Source: CAZLIC01 sp964559535
GTDB taxonomy: Bacteria > Pseudomonadota > Alphaproteobacteria > Rhodobacterales > Rhodobacteraceae
Assembly (NCBI GenBank): GCA_964559535.1
Contig: CAZLIC010000042.1
Coordinates: forward strand, 1-34,810
DNA: 34,810 bases
Direction of reading: 5' to 3'
The notes below the pieces were generated by a model. It searched no databases. It was not told the DNA's origin and was given only the letters and a program-made list of their open reading frames with translations. Positions 1-8,852 of the stretch are shown piece by piece. How positions within the stretch are numbered: position 1 is the stretch's first letter; every line of letters starts with the position of its first letter. Both the position numbers and the translations under genes were made by a program.

Positions 1-65
1 CGGACTGGTGGCAGCCGCTGCTGGCACGGCAGGGGGTCGGGGTCAGGTTGGGGGTCAAGGCGTGA
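1..65 (+). CDS. rfbB: 3' end of a dTDP-glucose 4,6-dehydratase (partial)
   Basis: An open frame enters from the left edge and ends at TGA 63-65 after 20 residues (DWW...RLGVKA). The tail with DWW and RLGVK resembles the C-terminus of RfbB from Rhodobacteraceae. Its stop overlaps the GTG start of rfbD in a GTGA junction, and rfbD and rfbA follow directly, which is the usual rfb order. The enzyme would convert dTDP-glucose to dTDP-4-keto-6-deoxyglucose. So little is present that the identification rests mostly on context. Confidence 0.6.
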   Translation, partial: DWWQPLLARQGVGVRLGVKA

Positions 66-913
66 CTGTAGTTATCTTCGGCTCCACCGGCCAGGTGGCC
101 ACCGAGCTGGCCCGACTTGCGCCCGAGTCCACCTTCCTGGATCGCGCCGCGGCCGACCTCGCGAACCCCGCTTCCTGCGCCGACGCCATCCGCGCCCACC
201 GGCCCGGCGCGGTGATCAACGCCGCCGCCTGGACGGCCGTGGACAAGGCCGAGACCGAAGAAGCCGCGGCGACGGTGGTGAACGGTGCGGCACCCGCCGC
301 CATGGCGCGCGCCTGCGCGGGCCTGGGCATTCCGTTTGTCCATATCTCGACCGACTATGTCTTTGACGGCGCGGGCGACCGGCCCTTTGCCCCCGGCCAC
401 CCCACCGCACCGCTGGGCGCCTATGGCCGCAGCAAACTTGCGGGCGAAGAGGGCGTGCGCGCGGCGGGAGGAACGCATGCCATCCTGCGGACCTCCTGGG
501 TGTTCTCGGCGCATGGCAACAACTTTCTGAAAACCATGCTGCGGCTGGGGCGCGAACGCGCCAGCCTGAACGTGGTGGCCGACCAGGTGGGCGGCCCCAC
601 CCCCGCGCGCGCCATTGCCGCCGCCTGCCTGACCATGGCCGTGCGGCTGGCGGATGACCCGCGGCTGACCGGAACCTACCATTTTTCGGGCACGCCGGAT
701 GTCAGCTGGGCCGACTTCGCGCGCGAAATCATGGCGCAGGCTGGGCTTGCCTGCACCGTGACCGACATACCGTCTTCGGCCTATCCGACACCGGCCCGTC
801 GCCCGGCCAACAGCCGCATGAACTGCGACAGCCTGTCGGTATTCGGCCTGGACCGCCCCAACTGGAAATCGGCGGTGACCGAGGTCCTTGCCGAACTCGG
901 AGCACGTGCATGA
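62..913 (+). CDS. rfbD: dTDP-4-dehydrorhamnose reductase
   Basis: A 283-residue cytoplasmic NAD(P)H-dependent reductase that makes dTDP-L-rhamnose, the last step of rhamnose donor synthesis. A Rossmann motif IFGSTGQVA lies at the N-terminus, followed by the family signatures STDYVFDG, the catalytic YGRSK (YxxxK) and RTSWVF. The GTG at 62 is chosen as start because it overlaps the upstream stop (GTGA) and puts the Rossmann strand at the extreme N-terminus. A GTG at 8 would add a low-complexity Ala/Gly leader. The stop overlaps the rfbA start by 4 bp (ATGA 910-913), indicating translational coupling. Length is normal for RfbD (about 280-300 residues). Confidence 0.95.
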   Translation: MTVVIFGSTGQVATELARLAPESTFLDRAAADLANPASCADAIRAHRPGAVINAAAWTAVDKAETEEAAATVVNGAAPAAMARACAGLGIPFVHISTDYVFDGAGDRPFAPGHPTAPLGAYGRSKLAGEEGVRAAGGTHAILRTSWVFSAHGNNFLKTMLRLGRERASLNVVADQVGGPTPARAIAAACLTMAVRLADDPRLTGTYHFSGTPDVSWADFAREIMAQAGLACTVTDIPSSAYPTPARRPANSRMNCDSLSVFGLDRPNWKSAVTEVLAELGARA

Positions 914-1791
914 CATCACGCAAGGGCATCATCCTGGCCGGAGGCTCGGGCACGCGGCTGTACCCGATCACGCTGGGCCTGTCGAAGCAGCTTCTGCCCG
1001 TCTACGACAAGCCGATGATCTACCACCCGCTCAGCGTGCTGATGCTGGCCGGCATCCGCGAAATCGTCCTGATCACCACGCCGCAGGATCAGGACCAGTT
1101 CCGCCGCATGCTGGGCGACGGGTCGCAATGGGGCGTGGCGTTTACCTACATCGCGCAGCCCAGCCCCGACGGGCTGGCCCAGGCCTACCTTTTGGCCGAA
1201 GCGTTCCTCGACGGCGCGCCCTCGGCCATGGTGCTGGGGGACAACATCTTTTTCGGGCACGGCCTGCCGGAACTGATGGAAGAGGCCGACCGGCAAGCGG
1301 TGGGCGGAACCGTTTTCGGGTACCATGTGGCCGATCCGGAACGCTATGGCGTGGTGGACTTCCACGCTGACGGAACCGTCCGTGCGATCATCGAGAAGCC
1401 CGCGGTTCCGCCGTCGAACTATGCCGTGACGGGGCTGTACTTCCTGGACGGCACCGCTCCGGCCCGCGCAGGGCAGGTGAAACCCTCATCGCGCGGCGAA
1501 CTTGAAATCACGGCGCTGCTGGAACTGTACCTTGCCGATGGCCTGCTGACGGTGAAAAAAATGGGGCGCGGCTATGCCTGGCTGGACACCGGCACGCACG
1601 CAAGTCTGCTGGACGCCGGCAACTTCGTGCGCACGCTGGAAGAACGGCAAGGGCTGCAGACCGGCAGCCCAGACGAGATTGCCTTCCGCAAGGGATGGAT
1701 CACGTCCGACGACCTGCGCCGCCTGGCGAAGCCTTTGGCGAAGAACAACTACGGCCGGTATCTTCTTTCGCTGGCGGGCGACGCGCGTTGA
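910..1791 (+). CDS. rfbA: Glucose-1-phosphate thymidylyltransferase
   Basis: A 293-residue nucleotidyltransferase that forms dTDP-glucose from dTTP and glucose 1-phosphate, the first step of dTDP-rhamnose synthesis. The N-terminal LAGGSGTRLYPIT is the nucleotide-binding signature. KQLLPVYDKPMIYHPLS and GDNIFFGHG are the usual RfbA blocks. Length matches the family. It overlaps rfbD by 4 bp upstream, and its TGA overlaps the probable TTG start of the giant glycosyltransferase (1788-1791). The rhamnose donor genes therefore appear to be co-transcribed with the polymer assembly genes. Confidence 0.97.
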   Translation: MTSRKGIILAGGSGTRLYPITLGLSKQLLPVYDKPMIYHPLSVLMLAGIREIVLITTPQDQDQFRRMLGDGSQWGVAFTYIAQPSPDGLAQAYLLAEAFLDGAPSAMVLGDNIFFGHGLPELMEEADRQAVGGTVFGYHVADPERYGVVDFHADGTVRAIIEKPAVPPSNYAVTGLYFLDGTAPARAGQVKPSSRGELEITALLELYLADGLLTVKKMGRGYAWLDTGTHASLLDAGNFVRTLEERQGLQTGSPDEIAFRKGWITSDDLRRLAKPLAKNNYGRYLLSLAGDAR

Positions 1792-4700
1792 TATCCATCG
1801 GTGTGATCTCGTGGCAGGGAAAGCACGTGGCGGCCGCGGCCATCGCGCAGTCCCTGTCGGGGCGCGCGGCAGAACTTGTGGTCATCTACTCGAACCGGCG
1901 CGCCCGGCGAGAGACCGGCGCCGGACGATGGGTCCAGGTTTCGCAGGACGATTTCTTCGGACGCAAGTTCAGCAGACTGTTGCAGGAAGTGCCGAAGGGA
2001 CAACCCCTGCTGCTGATCCAGGTCGACGCCGTGTCGGCCGACTGGGCCGGACTGGCGCAGCGTTGCGAAGACGTGCTGTCGCGGCGTCCGGATATCGGCT
2101 TGTGGACACCGCGGATCGACAACACGCCATTTCCCATCAACACGGTTGCCGTCGCGCAGGATGGAGATGGCCTGTGGGAGGTGGCCCAGACTGACGGCAT
2201 CGTGCTGGGCATCGCGGCCCCGGTCGTCGATCGGCTGAGGCAGCTCGACTATTCGGCCAACAACCTGGGCTGGGGAATTGACTGGGCGGCCATCGGATTC
2301 TGCCGGCTGAACGGACTGAAGGTTGTCGGTGACACCAGTCTGCGCGTCCATCACCCCGCGGGCACCGGCTACAAGGCGGCGGCGGCCTATGATGAAATGG
2401 ATGCCTTCTTGCGGCAGCTCTCCGATGCCGAAGCCCGCGAGATCACCGATGCCATGGGCGTCGTCTCTCAACAGTTTCGACACCGGGAACTGGTTGTCGA
2501 GCAAACCGAACAGGAAAGCGGGAAAATCTTGAACATGGGCCTTCTGAACCGGGACGTGGATCCTGCCGTTTTCGACCGACTGTCGCTTCTTGTGGTCCGG
2601 CCCGGCTGTGTCATGGCGGTGCCGCGTGACCGCTCGCAACCGATCCGCATCCGCGGCGCAGAGGTCAGGCAACCGGACGCAGACGGCCCGCCCGTCATGC
2701 TGCCCAAGGTGCTCGACTTCGACATGGCCAAGGACCGCACCTTGCGCAAACACCTGGCCACAACCGAAACCTGGGCCTTCCCCGGCCAGTCGACGTTGAA
2801 GACGATCTTCTTTGCCGACCGGGGGCCGCGTCGGACGGCGCTGACCAGACCGGCCGTGCTTGGGCAGGGGGCCTTTCGCCTGTTTCTGGGCGTCTCCGCG
2901 CATCGTGCGACGGTCGAGGTCCAGGTGGAAATCGAAGACGCCGACGGCACCGAAAGCCCCGCCATTCACCGCATTCCTGTCGACCCGCGCTTCACCGGCC
3001 TTGCCGAGACGGCGGACTTTCAGACGGTCGATGTGCGGATTCCGGATGGCGGTTTCCGCCGCAAGGTGACGGTGTATCTGTCGTACCTCGAGGGCGAGGA
3101 AGGGCTCGAGGCGCCGCCCCTCGTGCTGGCGTCCCGACCCTTTCTGATCGCCGCCGAAGACGGAATGGGTCAGTCGTCATCGATCGTCCTCATTGCAGAC
3201 GACCACGTTTCGGATGCCCAGCCCGAAGTGGTGCACTTCGCGCCGTCGCAAGAGGGATTGGCGCTGATCGTCGGCGAGCAGGCCGTTCCGCTGCTGGCGG
3301 CGCCGGGTGACAAGGCGAAGCTGCAGGTTTCGGGCCACAGCCTGCTGGCCTCGGCCCGCGCGCTCATGAACGTCACCCTGTACCTTCGCGGCAGCCTGGT
3401 GCGGCGACTGACCATCGGGCCGGATCCGCTGGCGCTTGACATCAGCGTCGATGTACTGGCCGAGCACGGAGCCAGCATCGAGCTGCGCGACACGACCGGG
3501 AACATCGTGTTCGCCCGGCTGGAGGCGCCCGCCGCCGCGCCGGAACGGAACGGAGGAGACCGCCACCCCGATGCCTGGGCCATTGATGCGCTGTTCGACC
3601 GGGACTTCTACCTGGCGGGCTTTCCCGCCGGCACGGCGCTGGCCGACCCGGTCTCGCATTTCCTGACCGAGGGGTGGCACCAGGGGCGCGACCCCGCGCC
3701 GTGGTTCTCGGTGTGGCACTACCTGTCGATGCACCCCGACGTGGCCGCCGCGGGAATCAACCCGTTCCTGCACTATTGCATCGTCGGCAAGAAGGAAGGC
3801 CGCAAGCTTCCGCGGCTGGGGGGGGAGGCCGACAGCGACATCACGTCGGTCTATGCCGCGCATGCCTATGCCGTGGCGCCCGGGCCGCATTTCGAGGAAT
3901 TCGATCCGACCATTGGTGAGGGGCGCGAAAAGCGGGCCAAGGTGATTGCCTACTACCTGCCGCAGTTTCACCCCGTCGAGGTGAACGACACCCAATGGGG
4001 CAAGGGCTTTACCGAATGGCGCAACCTGCCGCGCGGGATGCCGCGGTTCAAGGGCCACATCCAGCCCCGCATTCCCCGCGATCTGGGCCACTACAGCCTG
4101 CACGAAGGCGACGTGATGCGCCGCCAGATCGACATGGCGCGTGCCGCGGGTCTGTTCGGCTTTTGCTTCTACCACTACTGGTTCGACGGCAAGCGCGTTC
4201 TGGAAACCCCGATGGAGCGGTTTCTGGCCGACCCGACACTGGACTTCCCGTTCTGCCTGATGTGGGCGAACGAGAACTGGACACGCACCTGGGACGGGTC
4301 CGAGAAGGAAGTCATCCTCGGCCAGACCTACCGTGACGAGGACGATCTGCCATTCATCGACGACATCGCCCGCCACATGAAGGACCCCCGCTATATCCGC
4401 ATCGGCGACCGGCCGCTGTTCTTCATTTACCGGCCGGGGCATATCCCGAACGCCAAGGCGCGGTTGGCCGAATGGAGGGAAACATTCCGCCACCGCCACG
4501 GGTTGGATCCGCTGATCTTCAACGGACAGTGTTTCGGAGACAACGACCCGCGCGTTTTCGATCTTGACGGCGCAATCGAGTTCCCTCCGCACAAGATTCT
4601 TGGACCGACACCAGACATCTCCGGGCAAATCGGGGTGTTCGACAAGCAGTTCTCCGGAAATGTTCGCGACTATGCGGGTATCGCGCAATTCGCAATGTCG

Positions 4701-6965
4701 GACCCTGATCCCGACTTTCCCCTGGTCCGCACCGTGTTTCCGTCCTGGGACAACGAAGCGCGGCGGCCTGGTCGCAGTTCGATCATGGCACATTCGACGC
4801 CCGAGAAGTTCTCGGTCTGGTTGGACTGGGCCATTGCCTTCAGCGAGCGCAACCCAATCCACGGGGATAGCATCGTATGTATCAACGCCTGGAACGAATG
4901 GGCCGAGGGCGCCTACCTTGAACCGGACGTGCATTTCGGTTCGGCTTACCTGAATGCCGTTTCGCGGGTCGTCCATAAGACCACAGACGTGGCTGCCCAT
5001 CAAAGGAGACTGCGCATCCTTCTGGTCGGCCATGACACGCTGGCCTTTGGGGCGCAGAAGCTGATTGTTCACATCGGCCGCACCCTGACGGAAGTCTTCG
5101 GTTGTGCGGTCGCCTACCTTATTCTTGATCGCAACCAGCACGGCGGGGGCTTTGCCACCACGCTGGATGAGATGCGCGCCATCGGTCCAGTGACCTATCT
5201 GACCGATATCGAAGAAGCGGGCGAAGACCTTTCAAGGGTCGTTGCAGACGGCAGATACGATTGCGCGATCACAAACACGACCGTTACCGGCAAGGTCGTT
5301 CCCGCTTTGAAAGCGGCTGGCCTGCCTGTGGCCTCGCTGATTCACGAACTGCCTCACCTTCTGAAAAGCTATCACCTCGAGACGCAAGCGCAGATGATCG
5401 CTGCTGATTCGGACCACGTGATCTTCCCCGCCGAAGTCGTGCGCAGCGGTTTCGAGGCCTTTGCGGGCAGCGTTGCCAACCGGACCGAAGTGTTCCCGCA
5501 GGGCCTGTACAACACGTCGGTGCTGGAGATTGCGGCGGGCGAGAGCACCGCGGCCGCCGACGTGCGCGCGGAATTCGGACTGAAGCGCAACACGAAGATC
5601 GTGCTTGGCGTCGGCTTCGCCGACCTGCGCAAGGGGATCGACCGGTTCGTGGCAACGGCGATGTCCATCTGCGGCCGGCGCAAGGACATTGCCTTCTTCT
5701 GGGTCGGCAGCCTGGCCGCCGAGACACTCAGCTGGTTCCAGCCCGAGGTCGAGGCGGCGGGCGTCAGCGAGAACATCCGCTTCCTTGGCCAGCGCGATGA
5801 CATTGCCCGCTTCTTCGCCGCCGCCGACGCCTTTTATCTCTCCTCGCGCGAGGATCCCTTCCCCTCGGTCGTGCTGGAAGCGCTGGCCTGCGGCCTGCCC
5901 GTGGTGGGCCACGAAGGTTGCGGCGGCTGCGATGCGCTGATCCGCAAGCATGGCGTTCTGGTTCCGCAGGACAACCCGCTGGCGGCGGCCCCGGCCATCA
6001 TCGACGTGCTCAGGACCCGCAGCGCAAGCGCCGCGCGCGCCCGGCGGGCCGAGATCGCCGAGAACTACGACTTTCCCGCCTACGTCTTCGGACTGGTGCA
6101 GCGTCTTGCGCCCGATCTTGCCAGCGTGTCGGCCGTGATCCCGAACTACAACTACGAACGCTACATCGGCGACCGCCTGCGCAGCGTGTTTGACCAGACC
6201 TACCCGCTGCGCGAGGTGATTGTGCTGGACGACGCCTCTCCCGACGGCAGCCTGGCCCAGATCACCCGCACGGCCGAGGAGGCGGGCCGCAAGATCGACC
6301 TGCACGTGAACGCAAAGAATTCCGGCTCGCCCTTCCCGCAGTGGCGCAAGGGCGTGGAACTGGCCAAGGGTGACTATGTGTGGATCGCCGAGGCCGACGA
6401 TCTGGCGCACCCGTCCTTCGTGTCGCGGCTGGTGTCGCGGATGCAGAAGGCGGGCAGCGTGCTGGGCTTCACCGACAGCCGCCAGATCGACGAGAATTCC
6501 GAGCGGCTGGGCGACAGCTACCGTCCCTACATCAACCAGATCGAGCCCGGCGCCTTCGACCGCCCCTTCGACATGGACGGGCCCGAGTTCCTGGCACGCT
6601 TTCTTGCGGTGAAAAACGTGATCCTGAACGTGTCCGGCGTGATCGTGCACCGCCAGACCCTGCTGCAGGCGTTTGACGCGGTGGGGGAAGACCTCTATGC
6701 CTACAGTGTTGCGGGCGATTGGAGGCTGTACGTGGAAATCTGTGCGCAATCCGGCCATCGCGTCAGCTGGCTGCCCGACCCCCTGAACACCCACCGCCGC
6801 CACCGGGTGAGCGTGACGCATGCGCTGAAGGTGGACAAGCACCTGGACGAGATCGCGAGCCTGCACCGGTTGGTGGGGGAGAAGGTGGAGTTGGACAATA
6901 CGGTGATTTCGCAGCAGTCTGAGCATTTTGAAGCCTGTCGCCAACATTTGGCTGGCAAGGGATAA
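1788..6965 (+). CDS. Giant multi-module glycosyltransferase (GT2-like / unknown / WbsX / GT4 / GT2)
   Basis: About 1725 residues from TTG 1788, which overlaps the rfbA stop; GTG 1803 is an alternative. Modules in order: (1) residues 1-245, a GT2-like fold starting ISIGVISWQGK; (2) about 250-590, a beta-rich region I cannot assign; (3) about 598-680, the short repeat with FDRDFYLAGFP and HPDVAAAGINPFLHY often found in polysaccharide glycosyltransferases; (4) about 716-1063, a WbsX/GH99-like domain with YYLPQFHP, FYHYWFDGK, MWANENWTRTWDG and NAWNEWAEGAYLEPD; (5) about 1075-1440, a GT-B GT4 transferase with REDPFPSVVLEALACGLPVV; (6) about 1445-1725, a GT-A GT2 transferase with VIPNYNYERYI, LDDASPDGS and a DD pair in AEADDL. 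I infer several glycosidic linkages made by one cytoplasmic polypeptide, probably on an O-antigen or exopolysaccharide repeat. Acceptors and sugars are unknown. The last 70 bp are AT-richer than the rest. Confidence 0.85.
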   Translation: MISIGVISWQGKHVAAAAIAQSLSGRAAELVVIYSNRRARRETGAGRWVQVSQDDFFGRKFSRLLQEVPKGQPLLLIQVDAVSADWAGLAQRCEDVLSRRPDIGLWTPRIDNTPFPINTVAVAQDGDGLWEVAQTDGIVLGIAAPVVDRLRQLDYSANNLGWGIDWAAIGFCRLNGLKVVGDTSLRVHHPAGTGYKAAAAYDEMDAFLRQLSDAEAREITDAMGVVSQQFRHRELVVEQTEQESGKILNMGLLNRDVDPAVFDRLSLLVVRPGCVMAVPRDRSQPIRIRGAEVRQPDADGPPVMLPKVLDFDMAKDRTLRKHLATTETWAFPGQSTLKTIFFADRGPRRTALTRPAVLGQGAFRLFLGVSAHRATVEVQVEIEDADGTESPAIHRIPVDPRFTGLAETADFQTVDVRIPDGGFRRKVTVYLSYLEGEEGLEAPPLVLASRPFLIAAEDGMGQSSSIVLIADDHVSDAQPEVVHFAPSQEGLALIVGEQAVPLLAAPGDKAKLQVSGHSLLASARALMNVTLYLRGSLVRRLTIGPDPLALDISVDVLAEHGASIELRDTTGNIVFARLEAPAAAPERNGGDRHPDAWAIDALFDRDFYLAGFPAGTALADPVSHFLTEGWHQGRDPAPWFSVWHYLSMHPDVAAAGINPFLHYCIVGKKEGRKLPRLGGEADSDITSVYAAHAYAVAPGPHFEEFDPTIGEGREKRAKVIAYYLPQFHPVEVNDTQWGKGFTEWRNLPRGMPRFKGHIQPRIPRDLGHYSLHEGDVMRRQIDMARAAGLFGFCFYHYWFDGKRVLETPMERFLADPTLDFPFCLMWANENWTRTWDGSEKEVILGQTYRDEDDLPFIDDIARHMKDPRYIRIGDRPLFFIYRPGHIPNAKARLAEWRETFRHRHGLDPLIFNGQCFGDNDPRVFDLDGAIEFPPHKILGPTPDISGQIGVFDKQFSGNVRDYAGIAQFAMSDPDPDFPLVRTVFPSWDNEARRPGRSSIMAHSTPEKFSVWLDWAIAFSERNPIHGDSIVCINAWNEWAEGAYLEPDVHFGSAYLNAVSRVVHKTTDVAAHQRRLRILLVGHDTLAFGAQKLIVHIGRTLTEVFGCAVAYLILDRNQHGGGFATTLDEMRAIGPVTYLTDIEEAGEDLSRVVADGRYDCAITNTTVTGKVVPALKAAGLPVASLIHELPHLLKSYHLETQAQMIAADSDHVIFPAEVVRSGFEAFAGSVANRTEVFPQGLYNTSVLEIAAGESTAAADVRAEFGLKRNTKIVLGVGFADLRKGIDRFVATAMSICGRRKDIAFFWVGSLAAETLSWFQPEVEAAGVSENIRFLGQRDDIARFFAAADAFYLSSREDPFPSVVLEALACGLPVVGHEGCGGCDALIRKHGVLVPQDNPLAAAPAIIDVLRTRSASAARARRAEIAENYDFPAYVFGLVQRLAPDLASVSAVIPNYNYERYIGDRLRSVFDQTYPLREVIVLDDASPDGSLAQITRTAEEAGRKIDLHVNAKNSGSPFPQWRKGVELAKGDYVWIAEADDLAHPSFVSRLVSRMQKAGSVLGFTDSRQIDENSERLGDSYRPYINQIEPGAFDRPFDMDGPEFLARFLAVKNVILNVSGVIVHRQTLLQAFDAVGEDLYAYSVAGDWRLYVEICAQSGHRVSWLPDPLNTHRRHRVSVTHALKVDKHLDEIASLHRLVGEKVELDNTVISQQSEHFEACRQHLAGKG

Positions 6966-6978
6966 GGTGAGGCTACTA

Positions 6979-7740
6979 ATGAATGACGTACAGAAGAACC
7001 GTCCCAACCTTTTCATTGTGGGCAGCATGAAATGCGGTACAACTGCTTTGTTTCAGTTTCTTAGAAGGCATCCGGAGATATCTGGTGCCAACCCTAAGGA
7101 GATTCACTACTTCACCTTGAATCAAAGCAAAGGGGAAGAGTGGTATCTCAGCCATTTCGAATTGGATAGTGGCAAGAGGTATTTTCTGGAAGCCAGCCCA
7201 ACATATCTTGATACTGCATCTGACACAACCATACCTAAGCGCATTCAATCATTCAATGAAGATGCCAGAATTGTCGCTCTAGTCAGGGACCCTCTAAGTC
7301 GGTCGATTTCCCATTTCCATCACTTGAGGACGGTTAATAAGATTCCCGACTTACAGGGGATGACTTTTTCGGACTTTATTCGTAGGCGTTGGCCAAAAGA
7401 TAGTGACTATGCTTTGCTTGAGCGAAACCTTTCCTATGTTATTGGGTTTTCATACTTCTCCCGGAAGATTGAGAACTATGTTGATGTTTTTGGAAGCGAC
7501 AGAGTTTTCCTAATCGAGAATGAGAAAATGGATTCCGATGGGCCAGACACAATCAATGCGCTCCTGCGCAAGCTCGACCTCGAGCCGTTACCGGAAGCCT
7601 TACTCAATCAGAAAATCTATGTTGGTGTGAAGAAAGAGAGTGACGACGTTTCTTTGAATAGTGAAATTTTTTCGGAACTCTACGGTAGTGATTATCGGGA
7701 CACTCTGAACGCCACGCGTGCAACAAGGATAGATCTGTGA
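6979..7740 (+). CDS. Sulfotransferase family protein (PAPS-dependent, predicted)
   Basis: 253 residues from ATG 6979, preceded by AAGGTGAGG at good spacing; an upstream TTG in the same frame (6928) would overlap the giant gene. FIVGSMKCGTT (about residues 12-22) is the 5'-phosphosulfate-binding loop and LVRDPLSRSISHF (about 101-113) the 3'-phosphate-binding motif, both typical of the heparan-sulfotransferase-like PF00685 family. It would transfer sulfate from PAPS to a carbohydrate. Base composition is strikingly lower in GC than the flanks: the line at 7021-7080 is 27/60 GC, against 50/60 at 9061-9120. This suggests recent acquisition together with the next gene. The stop overlaps the next start by 4 bp. 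The substrate is inferred from context only. Confidence 0.85.
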   Translation: MNDVQKNRPNLFIVGSMKCGTTALFQFLRRHPEISGANPKEIHYFTLNQSKGEEWYLSHFELDSGKRYFLEASPTYLDTASDTTIPKRIQSFNEDARIVALVRDPLSRSISHFHHLRTVNKIPDLQGMTFSDFIRRRWPKDSDYALLERNLSYVIGFSYFSRKIENYVDVFGSDRVFLIENEKMDSDGPDTINALLRKLDLEPLPEALLNQKIYVGVKKESDDVSLNSEIFSELYGSDYRDTLNATRATRIDL

Positions 7741-8852
7741 GAATAGGAGCCATCACAATTCCGCGATCTTTTTCGCTTGACGTCCCAGTGCGGACAAACA
7801 CTGGGAATTACATGTTTACCGAGGCGACTTACCGAAATATCGCCGACGAACCTGTTTGGGTCGGTTTCAATTTTGACCCGATTAGGATCAACTCGGAGTT
7901 TGACCACATTGTAATTCCGGCTGCGAATTGGCTTAACAAGAGCGACGCCCTAGAAGGGTTGGTGAAGCGCCTTCAAAAGGTAGACTTGCCCGTAACATGC
8001 ATCGGACTGGGAGCACAGGCAGATTCGATTGGTGTTGATCCGGAGAAAATTGGACTTTCCGATGCTTCGATTGAACTCGCAAGGACAATCTCGGATCGGT
8101 CAAAGTACATTTCTGTGCGAGGCGAGTTCACGCGGAAAGTTCTGGACTATCTTGGAATCAAGAATACTGTAGTAACGGGATGCCCATCCCTCTACATGGA
8201 CTTGCCTAAAGACAAAGTAGAAGAGAAGCTAACGGACCTAAGCGGTGAACTCGTGCTGCAAGGAACGCGTTACAACATGCAGCACAGCTATCTTCAGTCT
8301 ATGTCCATAGATAAGAAGATCTTCACAATCGCCGGCCAGGCTGGCTTGGACATCGTTTTCCAGTCAGAGCGCCCCGAAATCAGCTTTCTTGACGGAAGCG
8401 CCAGTGATGAATGGGACAGGGATGCTGAGAATTCCGGCCTAGATAAACTCTACGGAAGATCAGGAGCAGGCCAGCTTAAGGAATACTTGCGCAAGCACGG
8501 CAGAGTTTTCACATCGATTGATGTGTGGTCCGATTTTGTGAGGTCTCGCGCTGGAGTTATTGGGACGCGCTTGCATGGTGCAATACTTGCACTTAATTCT
8601 GGCGTTCCAGCAGTGCTTTTGCCGCATGACTCTCGAACGCAAGAAATTCTTGATTTTGCGCTAATTCCAACGGGAAGCCCTGAAATCTTGCTCGACGAAG
8701 CAAGAAACACTGCGAGATTGCCAGACGATATTTTTGATCAAGTTGGCGCGTTTTCGGAGCGCCGCGAAAAAAATAGGGCTGTCTATGAGCAATTTCTTAA
8801 CGTGAACGGGCTGAAATACGTCAAATCAAAGGTTGTCGAAAAGGCAGCGTGA
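7737..8852 (+). CDS. Polysaccharide pyruvyl transferase family protein
   Basis: 371 residues from GTG 7737, which forms a GTGA overlap with the sulfotransferase stop. The sequence resembles PF04230: an N-terminal half with VTCIGLGAQADS and KYISVRGEFTRKVLDYLGI, and the C-terminal signature GVIGTRLHGAILALNSGVPA (around residue 275) followed by LLPHDSRTQE. Members transfer pyruvate from phosphoenolpyruvate to sugars of exopolysaccharides (CsaB, PssM, WcaK groups), adding negative charge. Like its neighbour it is AT-rich for this genome, with codons such as AGA, ATA and TTA that are rare elsewhere in the window. The GTG stop/start overlap (8849-8852) couples it to the next gene. Some family members have other substrates, so the precise reaction is open. 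Confidence 0.85.
   Translation: MRIGAITIPRSFSLDVPVRTNTGNYMFTEATYRNIADEPVWVGFNFDPIRINSEFDHIVIPAANWLNKSDALEGLVKRLQKVDLPVTCIGLGAQADSIGVDPEKIGLSDASIELARTISDRSKYISVRGEFTRKVLDYLGIKNTVVTGCPSLYMDLPKDKVEEKLTDLSGELVLQGTRYNMQHSYLQSMSIDKKIFTIAGQAGLDIVFQSERPEISFLDGSASDEWDRDAENSGLDKLYGRSGAGQLKEYLRKHGRVFTSIDVWSDFVRSRAGVIGTRLHGAILALNSGVPAVLLPHDSRTQEILDFALIPTGSPEILLDEARNTARLPDDIFDQVGAFSERREKNRAVYEQFLNVNGLKYVKSKVVEKAA

Noticed and set aside
5002..5012. AAAGGAGA Shine-Dalgarno-like sequence at the WbsX/GT4 module border
   Set aside because: The only nearby start-like codon (CTG) touches it without spacing, so internal initiation of the GT4 part is not supported.
3177..5141. Long open frame on the minus strand (654 codons) inside the giant glycosyltransferase gene
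   Set aside because: It is antisense to recognised GT motifs and has no domain pattern; long antisense frames are expected in high-GC coding DNA.
8008..8700. Possible pseudogene because of unusual codon use
   Set aside because: The frame of the pyruvyl transferase is intact from start to stop with conserved motifs, so only its composition is unusual.
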